Origin: Gymnopilus junonius
Taxonomy: Eukaryota > Basidiomycota > Agaricomycetes > Agaricales > Galerinaceae
DNA: 21,435 bases
Reading direction: 5' to 3'
Assembly (NCBI GenBank): GCA_015501075.1
Contig: JADNYJ010000536.1
Span: 1-21,435, forward strand
Below, piece after piece: positions 10,501-19,289 of this stretch. The notes beneath the pieces were generated by a model. That model had not been told where the DNA came from. It saw nothing but the letters and a program-made list of their open reading frames with translations, and did not search any database. The position numbers were made by a program, and so were the translations under genes. Numbering within the stretch: position 1 is the first letter of the stretch; each line of letters begins with the position of its first letter.

Positions 10501-11090
10501 TTTACAAGAGATAACATACAAGTGTCTCGTAGCTGTTTAAATCTATCTTGTTTCCAAAGTTCAAGCACATAAGGCTTGATTTTTTAATATTCCTTTGATT
10601 TAACTCTTCGTCGAGCCTACTGTGTCGCAAAGGAAGTACTTCCTACCCATCGTGTTGGGGTCGACTATGTAGTATAATCCCCTTCCGCCTCGCAACTATA
10701 TTTATCTTTCGTAATGCAATGTCTCATACAACGACGCTCAGAATCCATTTTTCCGACTTCCATAGTGCAGGTATCAAAGCCAGATATTCGAAGGCTCTCG
10801 ATATTAATCTCGTGACGGGCGTCTTCCGCTCTCCAATAAGAGCCATAATTGGCGTCAGAAGTCCATTCGCATGCAAGTCTCTGGATTATCATCTAAGCAC
10901 TAGCTCGAGACTGAAAACGTCCTAGCTAGCCTGAGAAGACAGTTAGCCTACGGCGAGATCTATTTTTGCAAGCAAACTTGCAAACAGAACACCGAAGCAT
11001 TGAACGGCAGGTCAATCTTCAGTTCAGCTGAGGCAGTTTGAAGCGTCATTGTGTGAGATGGAAATAGAACAACGCCAGTTGGATGCTCGT

Positions 11091-11272
11091 CTTGATTCTG
11101 AGCGTTTTAACAAACCAGAACACAGAGAGCAGACTCGAAGAGTAGTTTAGTTCACAACAATGGGCTAGCGATTCCCAACCAGAAACCTGCTGCTGGTCAT
11201 TTTGGAATTGGTGAAAGACACTTGTTTAGACCTTCCTCACGCGTCAATCCACAGCTCCACAACGTATAAAAG
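11091..11272 (+). promoter_or_regulatory. Promoter of array copy 2: TTGATTCTG element, CCAGAACAC and TATA box
   Basis: CTTGATTCTG at 11091-11100 is followed by CCAGAACAC at 11115-11123 and by TATAAAAG at 11265-11272, 174 bases after the element and 130 bases before the ATG. The order is the same as in copies 3 and 4. TTCTG and CCAGAA are close to an inverted pair. Confidence 0.5.
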
Positions 11273-11323
11273 AGTTGATACCTTGGGATCAAAACTCAGA
11301 GTACCCAATCCACTCTAACAAAG

Positions 11324-11390
11324 GTAAGCAACGTATCAATGCAACTTCTAAAAGAATGAATTATTCCGAGTGTTGACCTTCTCTTCGCAG
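11324..11390 (+). other. Leader (5' UTR) intron of array copy 2
   Basis: A 67-base GT-AG intron runs from CTAACAAAG|GTAAGC to TTCGCAG|AACAATG, four bases before the start codon. The exon sequence before the donor (ACTCTAACAAAG) nearly matches that of copy 4 (ACTCTAACGAAG). Confidence 0.65.
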
Positions 11391-11394
11391 AACA

Positions 11395-11646
11395 ATGAGA
11401 AACTTTTCCATCTTGGTCATCTTGCTTGCCGCATCTGTTTTCGGAGCCTTCGCGGCGCCCGTAGAAAGCGCCGAGGATGGATATGGACCAAACAATTCAA
11501 GCGGCAACAACCAAGCTGGTAATGAAAACGGCAACGGAGGCATTGGAAGCGCCAACACGGGCAATGGTAGCGGCAACGTCAGCGGTGGAGGTGGCAATAT
11601 TGGAAGCGGGAACAACGCTGGAGGATCTTCTAACCTCGGAGGGTAA
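11395..11646 (+). CDS. Small secreted Gly/Asn/Ser-rich protein, array copy 2
   Basis: One coding exon of 83 residues, the same length as copy 1. The signal peptide is MRNFSILVILLAASVFGAFA with cleavage expected before APVE. The mature chain is Gly/Asn/Ser-rich and ends SSNLGG like copy 1. The two differ at 16 positions, about half of them in the first 19 residues, so the mature repeats are better conserved than the signal peptide. There is no cysteine. The function is unknown; secretion is well supported. It sits 895 bases downstream of the copy 1 stop in the same orientation, which points to tandem duplication. Confidence 0.8.
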   Translation: MRNFSILVILLAASVFGAFAAPVESAEDGYGPNNSSGNNQAGNENGNGGIGSANTGNGSGNVSGGGGNIGSGNNAGGSSNLGG

Positions 11647-11986
11647 TTTGACGACTAGAGGTGAAATTAGGGCGTTTGGTAGTTCTCTAAATTGAATGTA
11701 CAGCATTTCGTTCGACTAAATGAACGTCCATTACTCTGTATTATCTTCCTTCCATTTCTTGATGCTTAAGGAAACTATCTCGCTGCTAGGCGTGACCCAT
11801 CTAAGGAACAAGGTCCATTGGTTTGCTGTACTGTTAGGACATGGGATTTTTCTAACGTTCGAAAGTGTATCTTATGCTGGCGACTTCCATTGTTTATTGT
11901 GATCGAGGTCGATGATCGACCCAATTTCTATCTGACTATCCTTTGGTTCTCATTTTTATTACCACCGAGATAAAAATGACGCCGAC

Positions 11987-12148
11987 GTTGATTCTGGTCC
12001 TGGGCTCCTTCGTTCGTGCATTTTAATAAACCAGAACGCTTGGAGCCCGTAGGATATTATGTGCTAGTGTGAGATGTCGCTTCAATAAGGTCTAGAAAAT
12101 ACTTAGCAATACCCGGAAACAAATTAGCATACACAACAAGTATAAAAA
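11987..12148 (+). promoter_or_regulatory. Promoter of array copy 3: GTTGATTCTGG element, CCAGAAC and TATA box
   Basis: GTTGATTCTGG at 11987-11997 and CCAGAACGC at 12031-12039 form inverted TTCTGG/CCAGAA arms. TATAAAAA at 12141-12148 lies 154 bases after the element and 146 bases before the ATG. Confidence 0.5.
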
Positions 12149-12219
12149 GACAAGACGATCAGCATCGAAACTTTGAGTACCAATCAATACCCTCACGTAC
12201 AACTTTCTTCAAATCATTG

Positions 12220-12280
12220 GTGAGGCGATTCTCAAAGTGGAAGCGATGAGTACTGCCTGATCGCCTTTCTCCATTGACAG
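12220..12280 (+). other. Leader (5' UTR) intron of array copy 3
   Basis: A 61-base GT-AG intron, GTGAGG to TTGACAG, ends six bases before the ATG. It has the same length and place as in copies 1 and 4. Confidence 0.6.
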
Positions 12281-12286
12281 AGCAAT

Positions 12287-12775
12287 ATGAAGAATATTTT
12301 CAGTCTAGTGATGTTAATTACCCCGTTTGTTGTAGGCACCTTTGCCATTGCCCCAGGAGAATCTACGGAAAATCCGGGTGGATCAATCGCTGGCGAAACC
12401 GGAAATGGAAACATATTCGATACCGGCGTTGAAAGTTTTCCAATACCAGAGGACAATGATGCCACCGAAGGCAACATCGATACAGCCACTGTCATCGTCA
12501 CTGTTACCGTCGCAAATACAGCTAGCGCAACTGAAGCCGCCAGTGTAGCTGCAAATGTCTCCAATCTAGCCAGCGTCACCAATGCAACAGGTATCCCCAG
12601 TACAGGTGGCCCTACGAGTACTCAAGGCAGTGAAGGTATTTCTCCTACGGGTGCGAGCGGGGACAATGGCGAGTCAAGTTACTTTGAAGGTGTTGGAAAT
12701 ACAGGTAAAGCAAGCGGTAGGATTCGCGTAGGCAGTGGAAAGATAGGTAGTGGACAAGTTGGAAACGGGATTTAG
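12287..12775 (+). CDS. Secreted Gly/Ser/Thr-rich protein, array copy 3 with expanded middle
   Basis: One exon of 162 residues. The N-terminus is a signal peptide (MKNIFSLVMLITPFVVGTFA) related to copy 1. The mature part begins with Gly/Asn-rich sequence, then has a Val/Thr/Ala-rich stretch near residues 65-100 (VIVTVTVANTASATEAASVA) that the short copies lack. A Ser/Thr/Gly region with SPTGASG follows, and the C-terminus is a Gly repeat (VGSGKIGSGQVGNGI) that recalls the array's shared GNIGSGN repeat. It is almost twice as long as copies 1 and 2. The Thr/Ser-rich middle would suit O-glycosylation, as in wall-associated proteins. The function is unknown. The promoter and leader intron match the array, so it is a diverged member. 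Confidence 0.7.
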   Translation: MKNIFSLVMLITPFVVGTFAIAPGESTENPGGSIAGETGNGNIFDTGVESFPIPEDNDATEGNIDTATVIVTVTVANTASATEAASVAANVSNLASVTNATGIPSTGGPTSTQGSEGISPTGASGDNGESSYFEGVGNTGKASGRIRVGSGKIGSGQVGNGI

Positions 12776-13136
12776 TAGATGTCGCGAAGATTTTGTTTGT
12801 TTACGATTTAGAAATTCAATCAATCGTTCCACGAGGCTTGTGACGGTGTAGTTTCGGGATATTCGACAAGCTGTTTGACCCAATAAGCCTATGATAACAG
12901 ACCATTCAGCCATCAAGTAAGTGATTGTGCAGAAACTGCATACTTTTTACTCTATTTCTGGCATCCATTTATTTTTCATCAGTTCCGTTGAGTAAGCGAA
13001 CACTAGTCTAGGGCCTAGCATGATGAATCAAGGAATAATTATAAGCGCTGACTGATTATACATACGTTTGCTGCAGTTTATAATTTTCTGGCGCCTCAGA
13101 GATATGGCTTGGGCTCCAGCTGGTTGGAGTGACTAG

Positions 13137-13156
13137 CCAGTATCCGCCAGTATCCG
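13137..13156. repeat. 10-base direct repeat, two copies
   Basis: CCAGTATCCG occurs twice in direct succession at 13137-13146 and 13147-13156, in the spacer between array copies 3 and 4. No role is visible. Confidence 0.5.
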
Positions 13157-13374
13157 CTAGTGCAGTAAGATAGGAAATATGGCCAAACGGTCGTCAGTAG
13201 GCTTCGTATTTTTAGTCGGTCAAACCCAACACACCAGAATAATTGTCTCTATTACTATATAACGTCCAACTTCATCTTCATTGCTGCAACCAAAATTTGA
13301 TAAATACCCTGCTCGTAGCCAAAGGGGTAGAGGGGCGTGGGATTATCTACGCGATGCAAATAGAGTTTATCAAC

Positions 13375-13553
13375 GTTGATTCTCGCCAGGATTCTGGTGC
13401 TGTGAAACATCAGAACACACCAGAACATATGCGATGTAGCAAAGCGCTAAAATGATTGCGCCGTAAGCGACCAAGGTCACCAGTTATTCGGTTCAGAAAC
13501 TGCTTACTTTTGTTTACGGATACATTAATGGGACCAATTCATAAGTATAAAAG
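13375..13553 (+). promoter_or_regulatory. Promoter of array copy 4: GTTGATTCTCGCC element, CCAGAAC and TATA box
   Basis: GTTGATTCTCGCC at 13375-13387 is identical to the copy 1 element. CCAGAACAT follows at 13420-13428 and TATAAAAG at 13546-13553, 171 bases after the element and 125 bases before the ATG. The promoter is intact although the coding frame below is broken. Confidence 0.5.
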
Positions 13554-13604
13554 GCCTGTCAGTCGAGAGTAGGGCCTCAGAGCACCTATTACACTCTAAC
13601 GAAG

Positions 13605-13665
13605 GTGAGCAGAACCAAAGTAACCGAAATACTTATGCTTTCCTGACTTTGCATGCTCATCGCAG
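13605..13665 (+). other. Leader (5' UTR) intron of array copy 4
   Basis: A 61-base GT-AG intron runs from CTAACGAAG|GTGAGC to CATCGCAG|GAGCAATG, ending five bases before the ATG. Its position matches the other three copies. Confidence 0.6.
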
Positions 13666-13670
13666 GAGCA

Positions 13671-13918
13671 ATGAAGATTATCTTTTCTTTGGCAGTCCTT
13701 CTTGCCATGTCCGTCATAGGCGTCTTCGCAGCACCAGTACAGTCCATCGAAGACGGATTCAACCCAATCACGGCCGGAAGTACGAGCGGCTTCGCGCGAG
13801 CAACGTTGGTATAGGCAGTGGAGGTGTTACCAGCTCAGGTACCAATGGAGGCACCCTCAATACAGGTGGAGGCTTTTCTAACAGTGGCACTTTTGAGGGT
13901 ATCGGAAATCGAGGCTAG
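13671..13918 (+). pseudogene. Small secreted Gly-rich protein, array copy 4, apparently frameshifted
   Basis: The ATG opens a signal peptide (MKIIFSLAVLLAMSVIGVFA) followed by APVQSIEDGF, clearly related to copies 1 and 2. That frame stops at 13812-13814 after 47 residues. From about 13790 a different frame carries the expected Gly/Ser/Asn-rich tail, running through NVGIGSGG, LNTGGG and FEGIGNRG to a stop at 13916-13918. No intron of normal length rejoins the two parts; the only GT-AG pair is about 30 bases and joins the wrong frame. A small insertion or deletion near 13783-13808 is the simplest cause. A real 47-residue secreted peptide, or an assembly error, are alternatives. Confidence 0.6.
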
Positions 13919-14037
13919 CCTGGCTAGGTACAGCGTGAATAGTGTATAGTAAATGTAGAACCAGAAGTGATCTACTGGCCATCTCGAGCAAGCCAGTGAT
14001 ACCGTTGCCCAGTGAAAAATGACAGTCTGATTTACAG

Positions 14038-14061
14038 TTGAGCGTTTTGTTGAGCGTTTTG
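14038..14061. repeat. 12-base tandem duplication
   Basis: TTGAGCGTTTTG occurs twice in direct succession at 14038-14049 and 14050-14061, in the spacer between the array and the dehydrogenase gene. It looks like a slippage product. Confidence 0.6.
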
Positions 14062-14502
14062 TTTGCATGACTCCGATTCACGAACGCACCTGACGTCCAT
14101 TTGATTACATACGGGACAAAGCGGTACATTTATGATAATTGGAGCGAACTGAGTTCTTCGAGTCTTCCGCCCTCTCAGACAGAATGAAAAATGAGAAGGG
14201 AGGAAGGAGAGAACCGCGATCAATCCTCTTGAACATACCACGTCCCGACTCCCGAAAGGATGGGTGACGGACCGACCGGACCGAGCAAGGGAAATTATCC
14301 TGGAACCACGTCGTGCACTCCTTGTGATATAACGGAGATGATTTATGGAGGTCGCTACCCTTCTTTTTCACTTACCACCACCATTCCTCGAAGTCTGTAC
14401 GGAGAAATCACTTATTTCTCTCATATTTACGTCTCGGGAGATCTTTCGAGGCACAGTTCTCGAAAAGGCTTCCAGATCTGACTGGATTGTACATTTTCCG
14501 AG

Positions 14503-14567
14503 GTGAGTTGACGCACGTTCACTAGAACAAGCAAATAGGAACATTGAGTTAACTTGGGAACTCGCAG
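14503..14567 (+). other. Putative leader (5' UTR) intron of the dehydrogenase gene
   Basis: A 65-base GT-AG pair, CCGAG|GTGAGT to CTCGCAG|ATTGC, lies 78 bases before the ATG at 14646 and contains a GTTAAC branch-like sequence. It is supported by consensus only. Confidence 0.4.
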
Positions 14568-14645
14568 ATTGCATATCTGTCGTATATTTGCGTAATACAT
14601 CGCTATACGTGTCGGATTCGTCTCTGACCGCTGAATCGTGGCGAC

Positions 14646-17326
14646 ATGACGATCCTCAGCAAGGTCTTTTCACGGCGGACCTTGGCTTACGCAACAGGAG
14701 GAACCGCACTTCTTTTTGGAGGCGGGTATTGGTATCTGAACTCGGGCCCGGCCTATCCTGTACCTACTGTGACGACCAGGCGGCCACCACCCCCATGGAC
14801 CCCACCATCACGGGCGGAACTGTTGAGACAGCTCAAGGCTTCTGGTTCCATCACCGCTCTGACAAAGGGCGGACAGCCGGTGGAAGGAGAGGAGTTTGAC
14901 CTACTTATTGTCGGTGGGGGTGCTACGGGTGCTGGATGCGCCGTTGATGCGGCGAGTAGAGGGTTAAAGGTAGCTCTTGTGGAGCGGGATGACTTCAGTT
15001 CTGGTACGGTGTCAACAGATCCATCTAGATATCGATCGATGCTGACGAGCCTTATTTCGCATAGGAACATCCTCCAAATCAACCAAGCTCGTACATGGTG
15101 GCGTCCGATACCTGCAGAAGGCTGTCTTCGAGCTGGACTATGATCAATACAAACTTGTTCGTGAAGCACTCTATGAACGCAGAACATTCCTACATATCGC
15201 GCCATACCTCTCCGAGATGCTCCCTATCATGTTGCCCATCTACAAGTACTGGCAGGTACCGTACTACTTGGCCGGCTGCAAGATGTACGACATCTTGGCT
15301 GGGAAAGAAAATATGGAAACGTCATACCTCATGAGCAAAGGCAAAGCCTTGGAGACTTTCCCTATGCTGAAATCGGACGGTTTGGTTGGCGCATTGGTCT
15401 ACTACGATGGTAAGCGTACCTTCAACGTCCGGAATTGAGTATTGTTTTGACCTTGGGCTAGGACAGCATAACGATTCTCGCATGAACATGGCACTCATCA
15501 TGACTGCCGTGAAGCTCGGAGCTACCGTGGTTAACTACTGCGAAGTTACACAACTGCATAAGAATTCGAATGGAAAACTCAACGGTGTCAGGGTCAAAGA
15601 TAAACTTACCGGAGAACAATGGAATATCAAAGCTAAGGTATTACCTCACTTTTCGTTGCAGCAAGCTTATACCGACGCTGATCTGTCATTGTGGTAAGGG
15701 TATCATCAACGCAACTGGACCATTCACGGACGCCCTTCTCTTACTTGACAACCCTAATCATGAACCTATAGTTCAACCATCATCCGGAGTTCATATCACG
15801 CTGCCAAATTACTACTCGCCCCGCAAAATGGGATTACTCGATCCAGCAACCTCTGACGGACGTGTCATCTTCTTCCTCCCATGGCAAGGCAACACCATCG
15901 CCGGAACAACTGACACACCAGCCAGAGTGACACGCGACCCAGAAGCCTCAGAGGAAGACATCCGCTGGCTGCTCGAGGAAGTCCGCCGGTACCTGTCTCC
16001 TGACATCAAAGTACGCCGCGGCGACGTACTCAGCGCATGGAGCGGGTTAAGGCCTCTGGTGCGAGATCCCAGTGCGGAAAAGACGGAGGGGTTGGTCAGG
16101 AATCATATGATCAACGTCAGCCCTAGCGGGCTGGTGACGATCGCTGGTGGGAAATGGACGACATATCGTGCTATGGCTGAGGAGACGGTGGATGAGGCTA
16201 TCAAGACCTTTGGGTTGAAGCCTAAGAACGGATGCGTCACTCAAAGCTTACGGTTGGTCGGCAGCGAGGGATGGAGTCGGAATATGTTCATTGGGCTTAT
16301 TCAAACGGTCTGCTTGGATCTTTCTTGACCATAATACTTTGACTTACTGGACCATTCTGTAGTACGGTCTCGAGACACATGTGGCAAAACACCTTTCCGA
16401 AAACTACGGAGACAGGGCCTGGACCGTCTGTTCGCTTGCTGAACCCACTGGTCTCTCTTGGCCTTTGTATGGCAAACGTCTGGTGTCTCAATACCCAAGT
16501 TTGTCTTCATTTCATTTCTGCTTAGCGTCAATCACTTCATCTCCTACTTTCCTCCTCTAGTCATCGACGCTGAAGTGCGCTATGCAGTCCGACACGAATA
16601 TGCCCTGACAGCCATCGACGTTCTCGCCCGACGCACCCGCCTCTCCTTCCTCAATGCTCGTTTGGCCTTGGACGCTCTCCCCCAAGTCGTCGATATCATG
16701 GCTGAAGAACTTGGCTGGTCTCTCTCTGAGCGACAGAGGCAGATCGATAAGGCTGTGAACTTCTTTGGCAGTATGGGTCTGTCGCCTGCTTACGTGGCCG
16801 CTCACAGGCCAAGACCCATCCCAAGGGGTACCTGGGAGAAGGTACAAACAGGTCTCTGGGACGCTTGTATCGCTGTCGCGAACACCGTCAGACCTGGCAA
16901 AACGGCTGAGGTCACACCAGCTGAGGGCTTTGCGTCTGGTCGGTCAAAGTTTGAGCCGGGAGAGATATCCGCCATACGGAACGCGTTTGTTGCTCATAAG
17001 AATGCGGCGGAAGAGAAGGTTCACTTGAACGAGGTTTTAGATGTTTTGAAGGATGTGCCGGGATATGCGGAGGTTTCAGAGAAGGAGCTTGATTATGTTT
17101 TGAACGAGGCTGGATTGACTGGACAGGTCGAGTTCAATTTTGACGAATTTATTGAGGTTGGTTATCTTCTTCCACTCTTGGGCAGCAGATTGCGAACTTA
17201 TCATTATCATTATCCTCCTTCTAGATCTCCGGAAATTTGAAAGAAATTATGTTTGCACCATCGCCTCCAAAGAGTTCGAGGAAGAGGATGATTATACCTG
17301 TTGAAAAGAGTGGTGGTGGGGTTTGA
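14646..17326 (+). CDS. gut2: Mitochondrial FAD-dependent glycerol-3-phosphate dehydrogenase
   Basis: This enzyme oxidises sn-glycerol 3-phosphate to dihydroxyacetone phosphate and passes electrons to ubiquinone at the outer face of the inner mitochondrial membrane, in glycerol use and the glycerol-phosphate shuttle. Seven exons: 14646-15003, 15065-15409, 15462-15637, 15699-16307, 16363-16498, 16561-17156 and 17225-17326, giving 773 residues. The N-terminus is a basic presequence followed by a hydrophobic span near residues 13-32. The FAD-binding dinucleotide fold is at [14 protein letters not shown] (residues 84-97), followed by [20 protein letters not shown] and VRYLQ. Later family landmarks include [36 protein letters not shown] and [11 protein letters not shown]. 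The C-terminal domain ([13 protein letters not shown]) is followed by an EF-hand-like region near residues 672-740, as in animal and many fungal enzymes. The introns, 52-68 bases, all restore the conserved protein frame. The gene is complete and looks functional. Confidence 0.95.
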
Positions 17327-17816
17327 ACGTCAATGTAAAGAATTTGTTATTCTCTGGATTGTAATTGTATGAGGACAACTGTAGAATGAGCGTACTATGT
17401 AGTCATACACCTCTTTGGTCCACTAAATCGATCTGTCCAACTTTTTTCTCCCTTGCTCGTCCTCGCTTTCAGGCAGGCCCTTCTGCTATCCAACTTATAC
17501 CACACCACATTATTCCACTCATTTACCATGAGTTATATACCTATGGCGAACACAGTGCCTTCCAACGCACCTCTCAGGTCTGAAGCTAGAGGATTTGCTG
17601 CTTGTCGTGAACCTGGGGCTCCATATATGATGACTAGGAGCTGTCATCTGGCAAGACAAAATTTTGATGGGCATTATCATACGACAAGATGCCTTTCTCT
17701 TTCAATCTTTTCAGATCTTTATGTCGGTTCAAGATCGCAGTAAGCTTTGAAAGGGGAAGTAAGACTGGGCCTTGTTTGATACTACTGAATTGCTGGACCG
17801 GAGAGCTTGATGGATT
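17327..17816. other. Spacer downstream of the dehydrogenase, with one doubtful small open frame
   Basis: The only frame worth naming starts at an ATG at 17528 with A at -3 and runs to 17743 (71 residues, beginning MSYIPMANTVPSNAP). The leader before it is pyrimidine-rich, but the protein has no signal peptide, no domain-like pattern and no splice support. I do not call it a gene. Confidence 0.35.
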
Positions 17817-18183
17817 TTATTCGAGAGGAAGCAGGGCATTCCTCAAGAGCGCAGACCAGTTGTGACCACGGTAAAATAGCGAGGCGAGTCCTAAGGTTGG
17901 TACGTCAATGGCAGTAATACCATGTTGAGTTGAAGCATTGAGGAAATGTGTGAAGAAGACAGTAACGTTCCTAGAATAGAGTGAATAAAACGAAGTCATG
18001 GTCCGCGGAGGGTTGATAAAGAAGCACCATGTCTCGATAAATATATTTTCTGGATATAGTGGAAAGAGCTTGAGATGAACTAGAGCATGCGGCAAGGGTC
18101 TTTCGACCGCCTTGTGACGAACTGTCGATATGGCTCAGAATGAGATCCAGTAACTCGTTTGCCAGAAAGAGGGAGGTGGTCAT
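17817..18183 (-). pseudogene. F-box protein fragment with a broken frame
   Basis: On the minus strand an ATG at 18183 opens MTTSLFLANELLDLILSHID, which fits the N-terminal F-box pattern (LPxELLxxIL). It continues through a Ser-rich turn to RKYIYRDMVLL, typical of fungal F-box proteins whose F-box ends in a W/Y-x-x-I/V pattern. F-box proteins bind Skp1 and recruit substrates to SCF ubiquitin ligases. The frame stops at 17971 after 70 codons. A second frame downstream (about 17990-17817) looks like the continuation (FLNASTQHGITAIDV) and ends in a stop. No normal intron joins the two. Full-length relatives are several hundred residues, so this is probably a truncated remnant. Confidence 0.45.
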
Positions 18184-19124
18184 CTAGTTGGTCAATGGTG
18201 GTTATGGAGTTCGATGAGCAAGCCAGACGTCTATATTGTTATATCCATGGCTTCGTAGCAACGCACAGCATCGACCCCGAGCGGAGGCAAATGCCATGCC
18301 ATTGATGATTGATGGTCAGCGGGGGAAGGGCGTACAAATAGTCTAATACAAAGTTCCTGAATAATGCTAATAACCATTGTATAATAACGACACCCTTTCA
18401 CTCAATCTTCTGAGACCATCGTTTTTATCTGGGATGTACGCCAGAGCTGCGGGGGTCACGTCGATAACTTTAAGCTCCAGGTCGTTTTGAACTTGTTCGT
18501 GTCCCAAGCACTCGGCACATTTAAAAAAGCAAGACGACATTTGGTGGAAATCGTCAGGAAGGTGCTGCTGATTGGAGGTGCAGTGGTAGAAGAAGATCGA
18601 GCAAAGTCACAGGAGGTTATGTTACAAGAGGCAGCATCAAGGGAGGCGTAAATGGTCAGTGAAGATTGGGGTCTCTAACCATCTTGCTGTGATCACGAAC
18701 TAGAGTCGCGGAGGTTGACGGAAGTACTTGAGAAGTGGTCCGCCTAGTGACCTGCGGTTGCCATTGCTAATCAACAGAGGGCCATGAAATTGCCTTCAAC
18801 AGGGTATGGACAGACCATGCTGCTGCAGCTGCTGTGGAGGAACATTCGACCGAACGTTTTGTTGGTACAGAGGAGAGTCAGGAGACGATATCTTGTCGGA
18901 TAAGCTGCACACTTATCGGCGTCACCTGTCTTGCCTTGGCTGAAGATCAGCGCGGCAGCAGTAGCGGTATGCAATACAGCATCTTGCGATCTTCAGCCAC
19001 CCATACGTTCATTCCAGAGCTAGTGCCATCTCCACAGGCTCTCAACGTATCCCACCTCCCTCCTTCCCGTCTAATCTTTATTCTCCCTCATCGCCTTCTC
19101 CCTTTCCCGCTTTTCGTTCCTTCC
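18184..19124. other. Intergenic or degraded stretch without a supportable gene
   Basis: Open frames of 67-98 codons on both strands overlap and show no domain-like pattern. I looked on the minus strand for a PH domain, which often follows an RA domain in fungal proteins, and did not find one. A CTGCTGCAGCTGCTG short repeat lies near 18820-18834. Confidence 0.4.
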
Positions 19125-19205
19125 CTATAACCGAAGCCTGAGGTTATTCGGTGCATCCAAGGCACCAAGAATCCGCTGTGCAAGTGGCACATAATCGTCA
19201 TCATC
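19125..19205 (-). CDS. Possible terminal exon of the minus-strand RA-domain gene
   Basis: After a possible acceptor (GATAG) the frame starting at 19205 reads DDDDYVPLAQRILGALDAPN and a few more residues to a stop at 19127-19125, 26 residues with a natural protein look. A good donor 45-60 bases upstream was not found (the nearest gives introns of only 21-34 bases), so its connection to the RA-domain piece is unproven. Confidence 0.25.
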   Translation of the reverse strand, partial: DDDDYVPLAQRILGALDAPNNLRLRL

Positions 19206-19289
19206 CTATCTTCCTCGGAAGCGTACCTGCTACTTGCACCAGAGAGAGAAGCAAATTCCATCGGCTGAAATAAAGGAGATGAAAACGAG

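Noticed and set aside
10335..10568. Minus-strand Pro/Leu-rich open frame antisense to array copy 1
   Set aside because: It is the complement of the Gly/Asn codons of the real gene; the same shadow appears at 11361-11615 opposite copy 2.
14588..14899. Plus-strand open frame of 103 codons over the dehydrogenase start
   Set aside because: It is out of frame with the conserved FAD-binding sequence and is a shadow of exon 1.
15004..15064. Apparent early stop in the dehydrogenase after ERDDFSSGT
   Set aside because: This is a normal 61-base intron; splicing restores the conserved [11 protein letters not shown] sequence, so the gene is not broken.
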